Below, piece after piece: positions 37,794 to 47,145 of a stretch of DNA of 64,000 bases. Position numbers and translations under genes: made by a program. Within the stretch, counting starts at the first letter, position 1, and each line of letters starts with the position of its first letter. The notes under the pieces are model-generated. The model saw nothing but the letters and a program-made list of their open reading frames with translations, was not told where the DNA came from and did no database searches. The stretch comes from Vibrio pomeroyi. Its GTDB lineage: Bacteria > Pseudomonadota > Gammaproteobacteria > Enterobacterales > Vibrionaceae. The stretch spans positions 558,001 to 622,000 of the forward strand of contig CP090855.1 of assembly GCA_041879425.1 (NCBI GenBank). The letters run 5' to 3'.

Positions 37794-38474
37794 TTAAGCC
37801 GCTGTCGAGTCATCAAGTGCATTCAGACCTTGCTGCCAGAAAGCCACTTCCATACGTGTTGCCGTTTTAAAGATATGAACGATGTTCTGACCGCGTTCGC
37901 TGTTAATATCAATTTCAGCCAGTAGCTGATTGAAATACTCAGCACCCGTTGCCACGCCAGACTGGAACTCTTCGCCACCGTAAAGCTGTAACCAGCTCGC
38001 GTATGGGTTACCTTCTAACACAGTATCGCTGCTTTCTAATAGCGCTTTACCAATCACGGCATAACCGATTGAACACGGAGCCAGTGCCGCATATAAGTCG
38101 ACAAGATCACCCGTCATACCCGCATCAAGAACGTAGCGCGTGTAGGCAACAGTGCCGAAATCTTCAGGTTCGTTTTCCAAGTCAGATTCAGTTAAACCCC
38201 ATTGACCACAGTAAGTCACATGGTGAGAGATTTCAGAATCTAGCAGCGCATGAACACTTGGCAGTGCACGACGCATATCAGCCAAGGTTTTCGCCTTGTA
38301 AATGGCCAATGCATAAGCACGAGCATACTGCTTCAAAAACAGAAAATCTTGCTTCAGGTAATGCAAAAAACACGGCTGAGCGAGGGTGCCGTTTGCCAGC
38401 GTTTTAACAAAATCATGCTCGGTGTAGTCTTGCCAATCTTGCTGACAGGCTTGGATTAAGTCTTGATATTTCAT
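37794..38474 (-). CDS. tenA: Thiaminase II / aminopyrimidine aminohydrolase TenA
   Basis: A 226-aa all-helical TenA enzyme; it recovers HMP from degraded thiamine by hydrolysing aminomethyl-HMP. The catalytic Cys lies in ALAPCSIGYAVIG and the FLKQDFLFLKQYARAYALAIYKA helix is typical. Eight bases separate it from thiY and 29 from thiM, so it lies within the thiamine salvage operon. Confidence 0.93.
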   Translation of the reverse strand: MKYQDLIQACQQDWQDYTEHDFVKTLANGTLAQPCFLHYLKQDFLFLKQYARAYALAIYKAKTLADMRRALPSVHALLDSEISHHVTYCGQWGLTESDLENEPEDFGTVAYTRYVLDAGMTGDLVDLYAALAPCSIGYAVIGKALLESSDTVLEGNPYASWLQLYGGEEFQSGVATGAEYFNQLLAEIDINSERGQNIVHIFKTATRMEVAFWQQGLNALDDSTAA

Positions 38475-38482
38475 GAGATTCC

Positions 38483-39439
38483 TTAGTCAAAAGTCGGCAC
38501 GTAATCAGCGGCTTTTGGTAGTGATTTGATAATGCCTTTGTCGAACATGAACTGCGCGTAATCGTCGTAACGCTTCATATCTACTGCAGAAGGGCGAAGT
38601 GCAAAACGAGTCAGTGTGTCGTTCCACGCGCGTTGGTTAAGTTCGTTGTTCAACGTATCTGGTGAATACGCCACAAACTCACTCCATGAATCTTGAGGGT
38701 GGTTCACGATGTAGGTGGTTGCTTGCTCAAGTGCTTTGTTGAATGCTTTGATTGCTTCGTCGTCGTGTTTCTTTGCATTCGCAACAAAGATCAGCTCGTC
38801 GTAAGCTGGCACGCCGTGCTCTTCAGGGAAGAACGCTTTGGCTTTAAAGCCTTCAAGCGCTAACTGGTTAGTTTCGAAGTTACGTAAGCCACCCCAAATT
38901 GCGTCTACCTTGCCCGATGCCAGTGAAGACGACAGTGCCCAACCCACATTGATGGTTTGCACATCAGTGAACTCAACGTTTTCTTGAGCTAACATGGTGC
39001 CGATCGTCGCTTCTTCGTTGCCCGCAATCGCAATACCAATCTTCTTACCTTTCAGATCCGCTAGCGAATCGTTCTTGCCGTTATCCAGCACCATTAGTGT
39101 GTTAAGTGGTGTAGCGATAAGGGTTGACGCACGAACGAGAGGCAAGCCTGCCGCCACATCCATGGTTAAACTTGGTTGGTAGGTGACGGCTAAGTCGACC
39201 TTCCCTGCTGCGACCAATTTTGCAGGTGTACTTGGGTCAGCTGGCTCTTGGATTTCGACCTCTAGGCCTTGGTCAGCAAAGTAACCACGTTCTTGAGCTA
39301 TCACAATTGGGCCGTGGTTCGGGTTTACAAACCAATCCAACATCAGTGTCAGCTTTTTCTGTTCCGAATCCGCTAATGCGTGACCTGAAACGAGCGAAGC
39401 AAGCAGTGCCACTGCACCTACCAATTTGGTATTTTTCAT
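38483..39439 (-). CDS. thiY: HMP-precursor ABC transporter, periplasmic binding protein
   Basis: A 318-aa NMT1/THI5-like binding protein with a signal peptide (about 1-23). LTLMLDWFVNPNHGPIVIAQERGYFADQGLEVE is the standard start of ThiY proteins. It captures formylaminopyrimidine-type HMP precursors for ThiXZ, which TenA then converts. Separated from thiX by about 120 bases that hold an inverted repeat (39500-39540), possibly protecting the more abundant thiY message. Confidence 0.9.
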   Translation of the reverse strand: MKNTKLVGAVALLASLVSGHALADSEQKKLTLMLDWFVNPNHGPIVIAQERGYFADQGLEVEIQEPADPSTPAKLVAAGKVDLAVTYQPSLTMDVAAGLPLVRASTLIATPLNTLMVLDNGKNDSLADLKGKKIGIAIAGNEEATIGTMLAQENVEFTDVQTINVGWALSSSLASGKVDAIWGGLRNFETNQLALEGFKAKAFFPEEHGVPAYDELIFVANAKKHDDEAIKAFNKALEQATTYIVNHPQDSWSEFVAYSPDTLNNELNQRAWNDTLTRFALRPSAVDMKRYDDYAQFMFDKGIIKSLPKAADYVPTFD

Positions 39440-39499
39440 AGTTAACCTTTCCTTTTGAATATTATTATTGTGTTTGTCGATCTAATTTTTAACGAGGTG

Positions 39500-39540
39500 T
39501 TGTTTAGATAAATAGCCTTGAGCGAAGCTTTATTAAACAA
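39500..39540 (-). repeat. Inverted repeat between thiX and thiY
   Basis: TTGTTTA/TAAACAA ends pair, extended by ATAAA/TTTAT with one bulged base, around a 16-base loop. No T-run follows on the minus strand, so it is more likely an mRNA-stability hairpin than a terminator. Confidence 0.45.
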
Positions 39541-39559
39541 AGAGTTATTGAGCGAACCA

Positions 39560-40381
39560 TCATTGATTCTCCCAAGGGATAGCTTTTTTAAGTAATTTGT
39601 CTGTGATGAAGTAGAGCGAGATAGACAGCACCGCCAAGATAAACAAGGCCGCAAACATCTCATCAATGATCATGCGCGCGTTGGCTTGCAGCATTAAGTA
39701 ACCTAGCCCTTCACTCGAACCCACCCACTCGCCGACAACCGCGCCAATTGGGGCAATAACCACAGCGACACGAATGCCAGACGCCAATGTTGGCAGTGCA
39801 GCAGGCAATTGAATATGACGAAGCAGTTGCCATTTCGATGCGCCCATCGTCTTCGCGAGGTCAAGATAACCCGTCGGCGTATTACGTAAGCCGTCGTAGC
39901 AACAAGTCGTTACGGGGAAGAAGATTATGATTGCTGCCATCACCACTTTTGAAGCTATGCCGTAGCCAAGCCACAGCATCAGTACTGGTGCAATCGCGAA
40001 GACAGGAATCGCTTGGCTAGCAATCAAGATAGGCAACAGCCAGCGTTTCAATGGATCAAACATCAACATCTGCAAGGCGAAAAACAGCCCCATAGACAAA
40101 CCCAGTAACAGCCCAAGTAAGATCTCTTGCGCAGTCACCCAAGTGTGTTTGAGTAACACATCGTAGCGTTCAATCAGCTTGAGGAAGACTTCCGCGGGAG
40201 CTGGCAGAATGAAACTTGGCATCTCGAAGATAACCACCACCATTTGCCATAAACCAAGAATCACAGCACTGCTGATAACCAAGCGCATAACGGGATTCAT
40301 CTGGCGAGGATGTGTTGTGCTAGCTTGCGCGCTAGTAGAACGAGCTACAGCTTCACTTCGCGTTAGATCATTCATAATCAC
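39560..40381 (-). CDS. thiX: HMP-precursor ABC transporter, permease
   Basis: A 273-aa inner-membrane permease with six spans and the cytoplasmic EAA loop (DLAKTMGASKWQLLRHIQLPAALP) that docks to the ATPase. It resembles SsuC/ThiX proteins. Overlaps thiZ by 14 bases. Confidence 0.9.
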   Translation of the reverse strand: MIMNDLTRSEAVARSTSAQASTTHPRQMNPVMRLVISSAVILGLWQMVVVIFEMPSFILPAPAEVFLKLIERYDVLLKHTWVTAQEILLGLLLGLSMGLFFALQMLMFDPLKRWLLPILIASQAIPVFAIAPVLMLWLGYGIASKVVMAAIIIFFPVTTCCYDGLRNTPTGYLDLAKTMGASKWQLLRHIQLPAALPTLASGIRVAVVIAPIGAVVGEWVGSSEGLGYLMLQANARMIIDEMFAALFILAVLSISLYFITDKLLKKAIPWENQ

Positions 40382-41147
40382 GCTCCAACTGATCTAAGAT
40401 GGCTTGTTGCAGCTCAGCGCATTCCCCATCGAGTACTCGTGGCGTTGCCGTGAGAGGTACAGACAAGGAGTGAGCACTCGCCGGTGTGCCTTGCAACACA
40501 TACAAGTTATCCGCCAAACGCACCGCTTCTTGTGGATCATGGGTAATCAACACAACAGTTTTATCTCTTAACAACTCACACGCTAATGTCTGTAACTTGT
40601 GTCTTGTTACCGCATCCAGCGCAGAGAAAGGCTCGTCCATCAGCACGACTGGCTTGTCTTGCATTAAGGTTCGAGCCAAAGCAACACGCTGACGCATACC
40701 ACCAGACAATTGATCCGGCATAGTATCTGCGTAATCAGCCAGACCAACAGAAGTCAGTAGCTCTAACGCTTGGTGAGTTTGAGCTTGTTTATTGGATGCT
40801 TGGCTTTGATGCTTATCGGCGGAATTTTGAAAGCGATGGCTCAGACACACATTGTCGATAACCGACAACCACGGCAGTAATAAATCTTGCTGCGCCATGT
40901 ATGCGATGCGATCGGTGAGAGGCAGTTCATCAGACGTTGCCAATGTGCCCTGCCATTCAACTTTGTCATCGAGTAAACCTGCTAGGTATCGCAATACCGT
41001 GGTTTTCCCGCAACCACTGCGACCAAGTAACACGGTCCACTTGCCTGCGCTTAAATTAAGTGACAGTCCCGACAGGGTCGCGCGCTCGCTATCTCGGTAA
41101 CGCAGCGTCGCATTGCTAAGTTGAACACCAATCGTATTAACGGACAT
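40368..41147 (-). CDS. thiZ: HMP-precursor ABC transporter, ATP-binding protein
   Basis: A 259-aa ATPase with Walker A GRSGCGKTT, signature LSGGMRQR and Walker B VVLMDEP. It overlaps thiD by 11 bases upstream and thiX by 14 downstream, so thiD-thiZ-thiX are translationally coupled. Energises pyrimidine precursor import. Confidence 0.92.
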   Translation of the reverse strand: MSVNTIGVQLSNATLRYRDSERATLSGLSLNLSAGKWTVLLGRSGCGKTTVLRYLAGLLDDKVEWQGTLATSDELPLTDRIAYMAQQDLLLPWLSVIDNVCLSHRFQNSADKHQSQASNKQAQTHQALELLTSVGLADYADTMPDQLSGGMRQRVALARTLMQDKPVVLMDEPFSALDAVTRHKLQTLACELLRDKTVVLITHDPQEAVRLADNLYVLQGTPASAHSLSVPLTATPRVLDGECAELQQAILDQLERDYE

Positions 41148-42021
41148 TACCGTGTCCAGCGAAGAAGTGGTTTACCGGGCCATGACCTTGACCGACTTTC
41201 AATTCGTCAGCATGGGCAATCGCGCGTGAAATGTATTGTTTACCTAGGTCGACAGCCTCTGGGAGCGTGTTGCCTTGAGCCAAGAAAGAAGCGATAGCAG
41301 AAGAGAGCGTACAACCCGTGCCATGAGTGTTTTTGGTAGGAAAACGCTTCGCGCTAATCAGAGCAGATGTGGTTGGTAGAATCAGTAAGTCGTTACTGTT
41401 TTCATCTTTCTCCAAGTGACCGCCTTTTAGCAGCACTGCTTTAGCACCTAAAGCGCGCAGGTCTTCAATCATATCCTGCATTTCCGCTTCGCTTTCAGGC
41501 ACAGCTTTACCGGTAAGTGCTGCGCCTTCTGGCAAGTTAGGCGTAATGATGTCTGCGAGCGGAATCAGCTCTTGTTTTAACGTAGTGATAGCCGAGTTTT
41601 CTAGAAGAAGGTCGCCACTTGTCGCGACCATTACAGGGTCAATCACTAAGTGTTTTGGTTGGTATTGTTTGATCTTGTCAGCAACGACTCTGATGATTTG
41701 CGAGTCCGCCAACATACCGACTTTTACCGCCACGATATTCAGATCGGTGAACACCGCATCTAACTGGCTGGCAACATGCTCAAGTGGGATTGGAAAAATG
41801 GCAGAAACGCCTTGAGTGTTCTGGGAAGTGATAGCGGTAATTACCGAACAAGCGAAACTACCCGTTGCAGACATGGCTTTAATATCCGCTTGAATACCTG
41901 CGCCGCCGCCACTATCAGAACCCGCAATGGTCAAAACAATCGGAGTATTGATTGAAGAAGATTGGTTTTCTGGTGTTTGAGTGCTGCTAAGTGATACTTG
42001 AGAATTGGAATGCTGCGTCAT
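41137..42021 (-). CDS. thiD: HMP / HMP-phosphate kinase
   Basis: A 294-aa ribokinase-family enzyme that phosphorylates hydroxymethylpyrimidine twice. Motifs GSDSGGGAGIQADIKAMSATG and NTHGTGCTLSSAIA are intact. An extra N-terminal Ser/Thr/Gln-rich tail of about 28 residues precedes the kinase core. First gene after the TPP riboswitch, with GGAG before the ATG. Confidence 0.95.
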   Translation of the reverse strand: MTQHSNSQVSLSSTQTPENQSSSINTPIVLTIAGSDSGGGAGIQADIKAMSATGSFACSVITAITSQNTQGVSAIFPIPLEHVASQLDAVFTDLNIVAVKVGMLADSQIIRVVADKIKQYQPKHLVIDPVMVATSGDLLLENSAITTLKQELIPLADIITPNLPEGAALTGKAVPESEAEMQDMIEDLRALGAKAVLLKGGHLEKDENSNDLLILPTTSALISAKRFPTKNTHGTGCTLSSAIASFLAQGNTLPEAVDLGKQYISRAIAHADELKVGQGHGPVNHFFAGHGNVR

Positions 42022-42130
42022 GGTCGCTCCTACTGTCTAAAAGACGTAAGAGAACCGAACTTTGGCCGCAAAGAGAGTGTGGAGGTGAAACCAATGAGAG
42101 ATCATTGTTGAACCACGTAGGCAAAGTAAT

Positions 42131-42221
42131 CATAGTTCCCTACGCCAGTGTTAACTGAATCAGGTTCAACGGGTCTCGAATAACGATCTCAGCAAATACC
42201 AATTAAGGTAGATGCCCCCCG
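42131..42221 (-). promoter_or_regulatory. TPP riboswitch upstream of thiD
   Basis: On the minus strand the THI-box order is complete: GGGGGGC, then CTGAGA, then CCGTTGAACCTGATTCAG, then CTGGCGTAGGGAA. These are the conserved pyrimidine- and pyrophosphate-sensing elements. It should shut down thiD-thiZ-thiX-thiY-tenA-thiM when TPP is high. About 110 bases of expression platform precede the thiD start. Confidence 0.95.
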
Positions 42222-42329
42222 ACTATTGATAACGATAGTAACAGCACTCTCGCAACTGAGATACTCATTTTATTCAATTATAAGAATCACGCATGAATTT
42301 AATTCAATTAATCTCGCTTTAACAAATAC

Positions 42330-43247
42330 TTATAACGGCTTTTTAGTCGGTTGAGATTGGATGAATAAACACATCACTATCAATAACATACCTAGCCATC
42401 CAACCAATGGAATCAGCTCACCCACAATACACACGGCCAATACGGCGGCAACAACTGGCTCAAGCAAGGTAATCAAGTTTGCGCTACTTGCTGTGACATG
42501 GCGTAGCCCAAAACTGAACGCGATATAACCCAAACATTGAGGAAGTAACACCAAGTAACTCACCACTAAAATGTTGGTATTCGACGCGAACAGGTTATCC
42601 CCTGTGAACCACAGCGTTGGCAGTAATAACACCGCTCCTAATCCAAATATGCTGCCCATCGCCGCTTGCGACTTAATGCCTTCGTCTATCAAAGCTTTTG
42701 TCGCCCACGAATAAATGGCGTAACACAACCCAGCAACCAACCCTAGCCCAATGCCCAAAAGCTTTAGGTCATCGCCAGAATCACTCGTCGATGATGATTC
42801 TGAAAATACCAGTAACCCAATACCAACCACACCAATAGCAAAGCTCATGAGCCAACGCTTGTTGATATTATTCTTTTTGCTAATAAGACACTCTAGAAGT
42901 GCAGAAAAGAACGGCGCAGTAGCTATCGACACCACCGTACCCATTGCGACACCCGATAACTTCATTGAAGAGTAGAAAGCCAAAGGATAGATCGCTAAAG
43001 CCAGCGCACTCACCGCTAACAGCTTTTTGTTGAGCAAAAGCTTATCAAGTGAAGATAAGATCTTTCGATACGCCAAGGCCGCCTGTATTAAGCCGCCGAC
43101 GCCCATTGAAAAAGCACCAATCGCTAATGGGCTGAGATCAGGCGCAAAGCTTGCGGCTGTACCTGTCGTGCCCCATAAAACAGATGCAAACACGATAGCT
43201 AAAGTGCCTGTTTGGAATTCGTTAACGCGATTGATGGCAAGATTCAT
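42330..43247 (-). CDS. EamA/DMT family transporter
   Basis: A 305-aa membrane protein with ten spans in two EamA repeats (about 12-140 and 160-300). Drug/metabolite transporter superfamily; the substrate is unknown. It follows the AraC regulator by 77 bases in the same direction, so the two may form an operon. Confidence 0.88.
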   Translation of the reverse strand: MNLAINRVNEFQTGTLAIVFASVLWGTTGTAASFAPDLSPLAIGAFSMGVGGLIQAALAYRKILSSLDKLLLNKKLLAVSALALAIYPLAFYSSMKLSGVAMGTVVSIATAPFFSALLECLISKKNNINKRWLMSFAIGVVGIGLLVFSESSSTSDSGDDLKLLGIGLGLVAGLCYAIYSWATKALIDEGIKSQAAMGSIFGLGAVLLLPTLWFTGDNLFASNTNILVVSYLVLLPQCLGYIAFSFGLRHVTASSANLITLLEPVVAAVLAVCIVGELIPLVGWLGMLLIVMCLFIQSQPTKKPL

Positions 43248-43324
43248 TGCTATTACCTAGTCTATTTTCATTTCTGAAATAGATAATAGTGAACATACTT
43301 TGGTTTTAGTTTGCAGAAAGGACG

Positions 43325-44065
43325 CTATTCTTGTTTTGGAAGACTCTCTTTCATCGAACCCAAAAACGCCCTTGGGGACATCCCAAAGTGCTGAGAGAAG
43401 CGTCGACTGAAAGCAGACACATCACTATAGCCCACATTTTCAGCAATCAATTGAACGGGTAAATCGGTATGAGTTAACAAGGCTTGAGCTTTCTCCATAC
43501 GATAGCGAGTGATGTATTTAAGCGCACTGATTCCAATACACTCTTTAAAGCGTTTCTTAAACTGAGTTGGGCTCAAACATGCCGTTTCTGCAAGCTGAGA
43601 AATAGAGAGAGGTTGGGCGTAATTATCCGCGATGAGCCTTTGCACCGCACGAATACGAGGGTCGATGCTCTTGCTTACTTCTTGTTGCTCTAATAGCAGT
43701 GAAAACACATCCAAGATTGACGATTCAATGCCACTGTCTACTTGATATTCCAGCTGCTTCTCAACGAACAGTAAGAAGCTCATCAAAGGTGGTGTTATCG
43801 TGAAAACCGAGAGCTCATGCTCTAACAAGTGCTGCGGTAACTCTGCCATATCTGCGACAATAAACCGCGCTGCTTCATCCGCCTTAAAGGCATGCGCTGT
43901 GGTGACCGGAATCACCACGCATTCACCTACGGCCACTTTGCCGACATATCCAACCATCTCAAGGTTGATACTCCCTTGGATCGGCAATACCAGTTGATGA
44001 TGGTCATCATGAGCATGGGTATTAAATTGCTTGGTGTAAGATCGAATGCTTAAGCTAGATTTCAT
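43325..44065 (-). CDS. AraC family transcriptional regulator
   Basis: A 246-aa regulator. An N-terminal cupin (about 15-100, HAHDDHHQLVLPIQGSINLEM) is followed by a double HTH (ISQLAETACLSPTQFKKRFKECIGISALKYITRYRMEKAQALL...YSDVSAFSRRFSQHFGMSPRAFL). ATG 44065 is taken; a TTG two codons upstream is possible. Probable regulator of the EamA gene downstream. Confidence 0.88.
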   Translation of the reverse strand: MKSSLSIRSYTKQFNTHAHDDHHQLVLPIQGSINLEMVGYVGKVAVGECVVIPVTTAHAFKADEAARFIVADMAELPQHLLEHELSVFTITPPLMSFLLFVEKQLEYQVDSGIESSILDVFSLLLEQQEVSKSIDPRIRAVQRLIADNYAQPLSISQLAETACLSPTQFKKRFKECIGISALKYITRYRMEKAQALLTHTDLPVQLIAENVGYSDVSAFSRRFSQHFGMSPRAFLGSMKESLPKQE

Positions 44066-44182
44066 GAGCAACGCTGGAGTACATTTCGCTAGGTTAAAGT
44101 AATAGAGACAAAGTTACATTATCACTTTCCTAGAGTCACACTCAATGATCATCAAATTCATGTTAATTAAGTGACATGATCA

Positions 44183-44211
44183 AAAACAGCCTCCAAATAA
44201 GAGGCCGTTTT
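44183..44211 (-). terminator. Terminator of the DUF4382 lipoprotein gene
   Basis: AAAAC-GCCTC pairs with GAGGC-GTTTT with one mismatch and a 7-base loop; on the minus strand it runs into T residues. Lies 28 bases after the gene end. Confidence 0.65.
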
Positions 44212-44238
44212 AATTAAAAAGCATAATTCACATCAAGG

Positions 44239-45267
44239 TTAGAATGACACTTGGCTGTCTTGACCTACGGTGACTTGCACGCCATTCTGAGCTTCGTATA
44301 TTGCGAACCCAGCAGCTAATGGTGCTACATTGTCTTCATCACTGTCATGCTGCGCGGTACAAGTATAGCCTAATGAGTAAGTACCAGGGTCGATGAAACC
44401 TAAAGAGAATTCAAAATTGGTTTGATCTTCTCCAAGTACAACCGAAGCTGAAGTGATCGGTTTTACATCCTCGCTGCCGCCAATCGGAGCCATGTCATCT
44501 TTGTCGACATTACCTTCATACAAGTAGACTGACTGAACAAAGCTATTATCAGTTGTAACCCTACAAGCGTCAAAAGTCTGCTTTGCAACAGTACCTTCAA
44601 TGTTTCCTGTCTCAACCGTATTGATAAGGCTTACAGACGTTCTTTGAATAGTGTAATCAGGATATGTCGAACTGTTCTTTAGGCCACGTCGAAGATCGAA
44701 CTCGACAACAAAATCGTTACTCTGCTGGTTCACATTGAATGAGTTATTAAAGTACAGCACGCCAGCGTTATCTTCTTTACCCACACCTTGCGGACACGCG
44801 CCTTCGCCTTTCACCGTTAACTCACGATTCGTATCATCATTTTCTACCACGTAAGATGGATCTGTTGGGTGATCGCCATCATTCGCAAACACACACAACT
44901 TATAGCTGCCTACCGGAATAATCTCATTTTCAATCAAAGGAAGCGCATCGCTACCTTGGTAATCCAACAAATTCACACTTAATGGAATAGGATCCGCACC
45001 ATCGGGTAATGGATCGCCATTTTCATCAACGTAATCGCCGTTTTCGTCCGTTTTATACACATCATAAATCAGTGGCGAACCTCCCCCTTGAGGAAGTAAA
45101 GCCACCTTGCTGAATGTCACCGTCACATCTTTAACATCATCGACGGGCGCATCACTCACGCTCAAGGTAATGGGTGTCGTACTGCTTGATGATCCAGAAT
45201 CGCCACCACAGCCGACAAGACCAGCTAGCACAAGGCTCGCTAAAGCCGTTTCCTTTAAATACTTCAT
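44239..45267 (-). CDS. DUF4382 domain lipoprotein
   Basis: A 342-aa protein with lipobox LVGC (acylated Cys20) and a Ser-rich linker. The DUF4382 module begins at ITLSVSDAPVDDVKDVTVTFSKVAL. A Asp/Asn/Gly-rich loop (DENGDYVDENGDPLPDGADP) resembles calcium-binding loops. The C-terminal half is beta-rich with further acidic loops. Surface or periplasmic lipoprotein of unknown role. Confidence 0.83.
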   Translation of the reverse strand: MKYLKETALASLVLAGLVGCGGDSGSSSSTTPITLSVSDAPVDDVKDVTVTFSKVALLPQGGGSPLIYDVYKTDENGDYVDENGDPLPDGADPIPLSVNLLDYQGSDALPLIENEIIPVGSYKLCVFANDGDHPTDPSYVVENDDTNRELTVKGEGACPQGVGKEDNAGVLYFNNSFNVNQQSNDFVVEFDLRRGLKNSSTYPDYTIQRTSVSLINTVETGNIEGTVAKQTFDACRVTTDNSFVQSVYLYEGNVDKDDMAPIGGSEDVKPITSASVVLGEDQTNFEFSLGFIDPGTYSLGYTCTAQHDSDEDNVAPLAAGFAIYEAQNGVQVTVGQDSQVSF

Positions 45268-45688
45268 AACTCATTCCTATAAAATCACTGCTCAATAAAG
45301 GGCTTAGTTTGTTGCCCTCTTATTCTTTTCCTTAATGTGGCTCATAGAAGAACAGCGCTTATACCAAAATCGGTTACCCCTATTATTTAGGGATTTCTCC
45401 ATCCAAAAACTCTGTTCATCAAGGTGCACATATCAGGTCGCACATAGGTTAATTAAGTCTAGTAAGTAAATTGTCAATAGTCGCACGTGTTTGGCAAGAT
45501 TGCTGTCAATTTTGTTGAAATAGTCGGTGTGTATGGAGTCAGATAGGGTAATTGAAAGCAACTCAATCAAAGTCCCAAATTGCCACCAAGATCAAAAAAG
45601 GCCGTTAAGACAGCCTATTGCTGAACTTAAACGACCTTTTTATTGAATGTTGATTAAGCTAATTCGATATTAGCTCATTCAAACTCTC
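45268..45688. other. Intergenic region
   Basis: About 420 bases between two minus-strand genes. It contains the DUF4382 promoter and, at 45593-45644, an imperfect hairpin (AAAAAGGCCGTTAAG with CTTAAACGACCTTTTT) that probably terminates the DUF2999 transcript. No gene seen. Confidence 0.5.
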
Positions 45689-45940
45689 TTATTTTTGAAG
45701 TTGCTCTTTAGCGGCTTCAACCTTAGAAAAATCTAAGCCAAGTTCTTCAACTGCTTCTTTGATTAGCGCAGGGTTTTGCATTACCTGGCCCATCAGCATT
45801 TGAAGTTTATCTTGTGGTAAACCAAGTTGGCTGATCGTCGCCATTGCTGCAAGAGGGTTCTCGGTCAACGTTTTGAATAGCTCGCTGATCTGCTCGTCGC
45901 TAATATTGTTCTCTTTCAACATTGCTAAAATCGGGTTCAT
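45689..45940 (-). CDS. DUF2999 family protein
   Basis: An 83-aa helical protein (MNPILAMLKENNISDEQISELFKTLTENPLAAMATISQLGLPQ...) matching the short DUF2999 family of Vibrio and relatives. No membrane span or signal. Function unknown. It stands alone with its own terminator. Confidence 0.8.
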   Translation of the reverse strand: MNPILAMLKENNISDEQISELFKTLTENPLAAMATISQLGLPQDKLQMLMGQVMQNPALIKEAVEELGLDFSKVEAAKEQLQK

Positions 45941-46047
45941 TTTTTTGCCTTTGAAACACTAAATTAAGTAGGAGCACAGCATACCATCTAGCTGTGCTCG
46001 ATTGTACTAGCAACTTATACTTTACCTACTGTGAAGTAACGCTAAGC

Positions 46048-47145
46048 CTAGCGAGACTCTAATGGGTAAGAGCGGTAGCTCCACATCCCATACGTTCTAA
46101 GAGCATCACGGTAGATACCTAGTAACTCGCTATCACTCGCCTTCTTAAGATCTTCTAGCGGCTTATCTGGGTAAGAAACCGTATCGAAGGTAATGCCCTG
46201 AGGGCCAGTTTGCCAGCTAGCAATTTCAAACAGAGTTTGACCACGACGAACATGGCTTGCCGAGCTGATAATGGTCGCGTGTTTAATATCATGACGAGCA
46301 AGCGCGTAGCTACTGAACAAGGCATTGCCTACCGTGCTGGTCGCGTAGTTCTCTTCGATGATGCGATCTTTGCTTACCCCTTTCTCGATAAGCCAATCTG
46401 CCATTAACTTACCTTCAGTCTTGTGGTTCTTCGGCACACCACCCGTTAACACGATCATCGCATCAGGGTTCGCTTTAGCCATCGCCAATGTTGTCTCAAG
46501 ACGCTCAATCAAAATTTGATGCATAGAGCCGTCTGGATTAAGCGCGTAACCCAAAGTAACGATCGCGCCATGATCATCAAGCAAGCCTTTATCCGCAGAC
46601 TCTTTAAGCGGTGTTTCTAACACGCGGTCTACCGTAGCAAAAATGCGTTTGATGTCTTCTGCTTTGCCTTTGTTCAGGCTTTCCAGTTTCTCCATATGCT
46701 TGTTGGATTCACTTTCATTACCTTCAAATCGCTGCCAAACCGCAAGGTAAGCGTGAAGGTCAACATCATCTGGTGCAACCGTCAGCGCTTGCTCAAACAA
46801 TTCAATCGCGCGCTCTGCGTTCTTGTTGTAGATCTGAGCGTTCGCAGCCGAGATCAACAAGTCAGTACGGTAAGGTTCTAACTGGTAAGCTTCTAACAAT
46901 CGGTTAGTCACAATTTCCATGTTGCTTGGCATTTTAGCCGTGAAGCCCGCGTGAGAAATTCTTGCCGGAGACTTAAACGCCTGCAACGCATCAAGAAGTA
47001 ATTGATCGACAACTTGTCGCTTAGTCACCAACTGCGCGTAATCCGCAGAAGCCTGTACTGCGCCATCGTTAGCTGCAAAAGAAAATGGAGCTGCGCCAAA
47101 AGCCAGCATGCCACCAAGAGCGAGGGCGATAATGTTCTTTTTCAT
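46048..47145 (-). CDS. Exported TPR-YdcF/DUF218 family protein
   Basis: A 365-aa protein: signal peptide (about 1-24), tetratricopeptide-like helices (about 75-150, AERAIELFEQALTVAPDDVDLHAYLAVWQRF), and a DUF218/YdcF domain (about 195-350) with DAMIVLTGGVPKNHKTEG and SSASHVRRGQTLFEIA. DUF218 proteins such as SanA and ElyC act in cell-envelope integrity; the TPR fusion suggests a periplasmic partner-binding role. Confidence 0.82.
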   Translation of the reverse strand: MKKNIIALALGGMLAFGAAPFSFAANDGAVQASADYAQLVTKRQVVDQLLLDALQAFKSPARISHAGFTAKMPSNMEIVTNRLLEAYQLEPYRTDLLISAANAQIYNKNAERAIELFEQALTVAPDDVDLHAYLAVWQRFEGNESESNKHMEKLESLNKGKAEDIKRIFATVDRVLETPLKESADKGLLDDHGAIVTLGYALNPDGSMHQILIERLETTLAMAKANPDAMIVLTGGVPKNHKTEGKLMADWLIEKGVSKDRIIEENYATSTVGNALFSSYALARHDIKHATIISSASHVRRGQTLFEIASWQTGPQGITFDTVSYPDKPLEDLKKASDSELLGIYRDALRTYGMWSYRSYPLESR

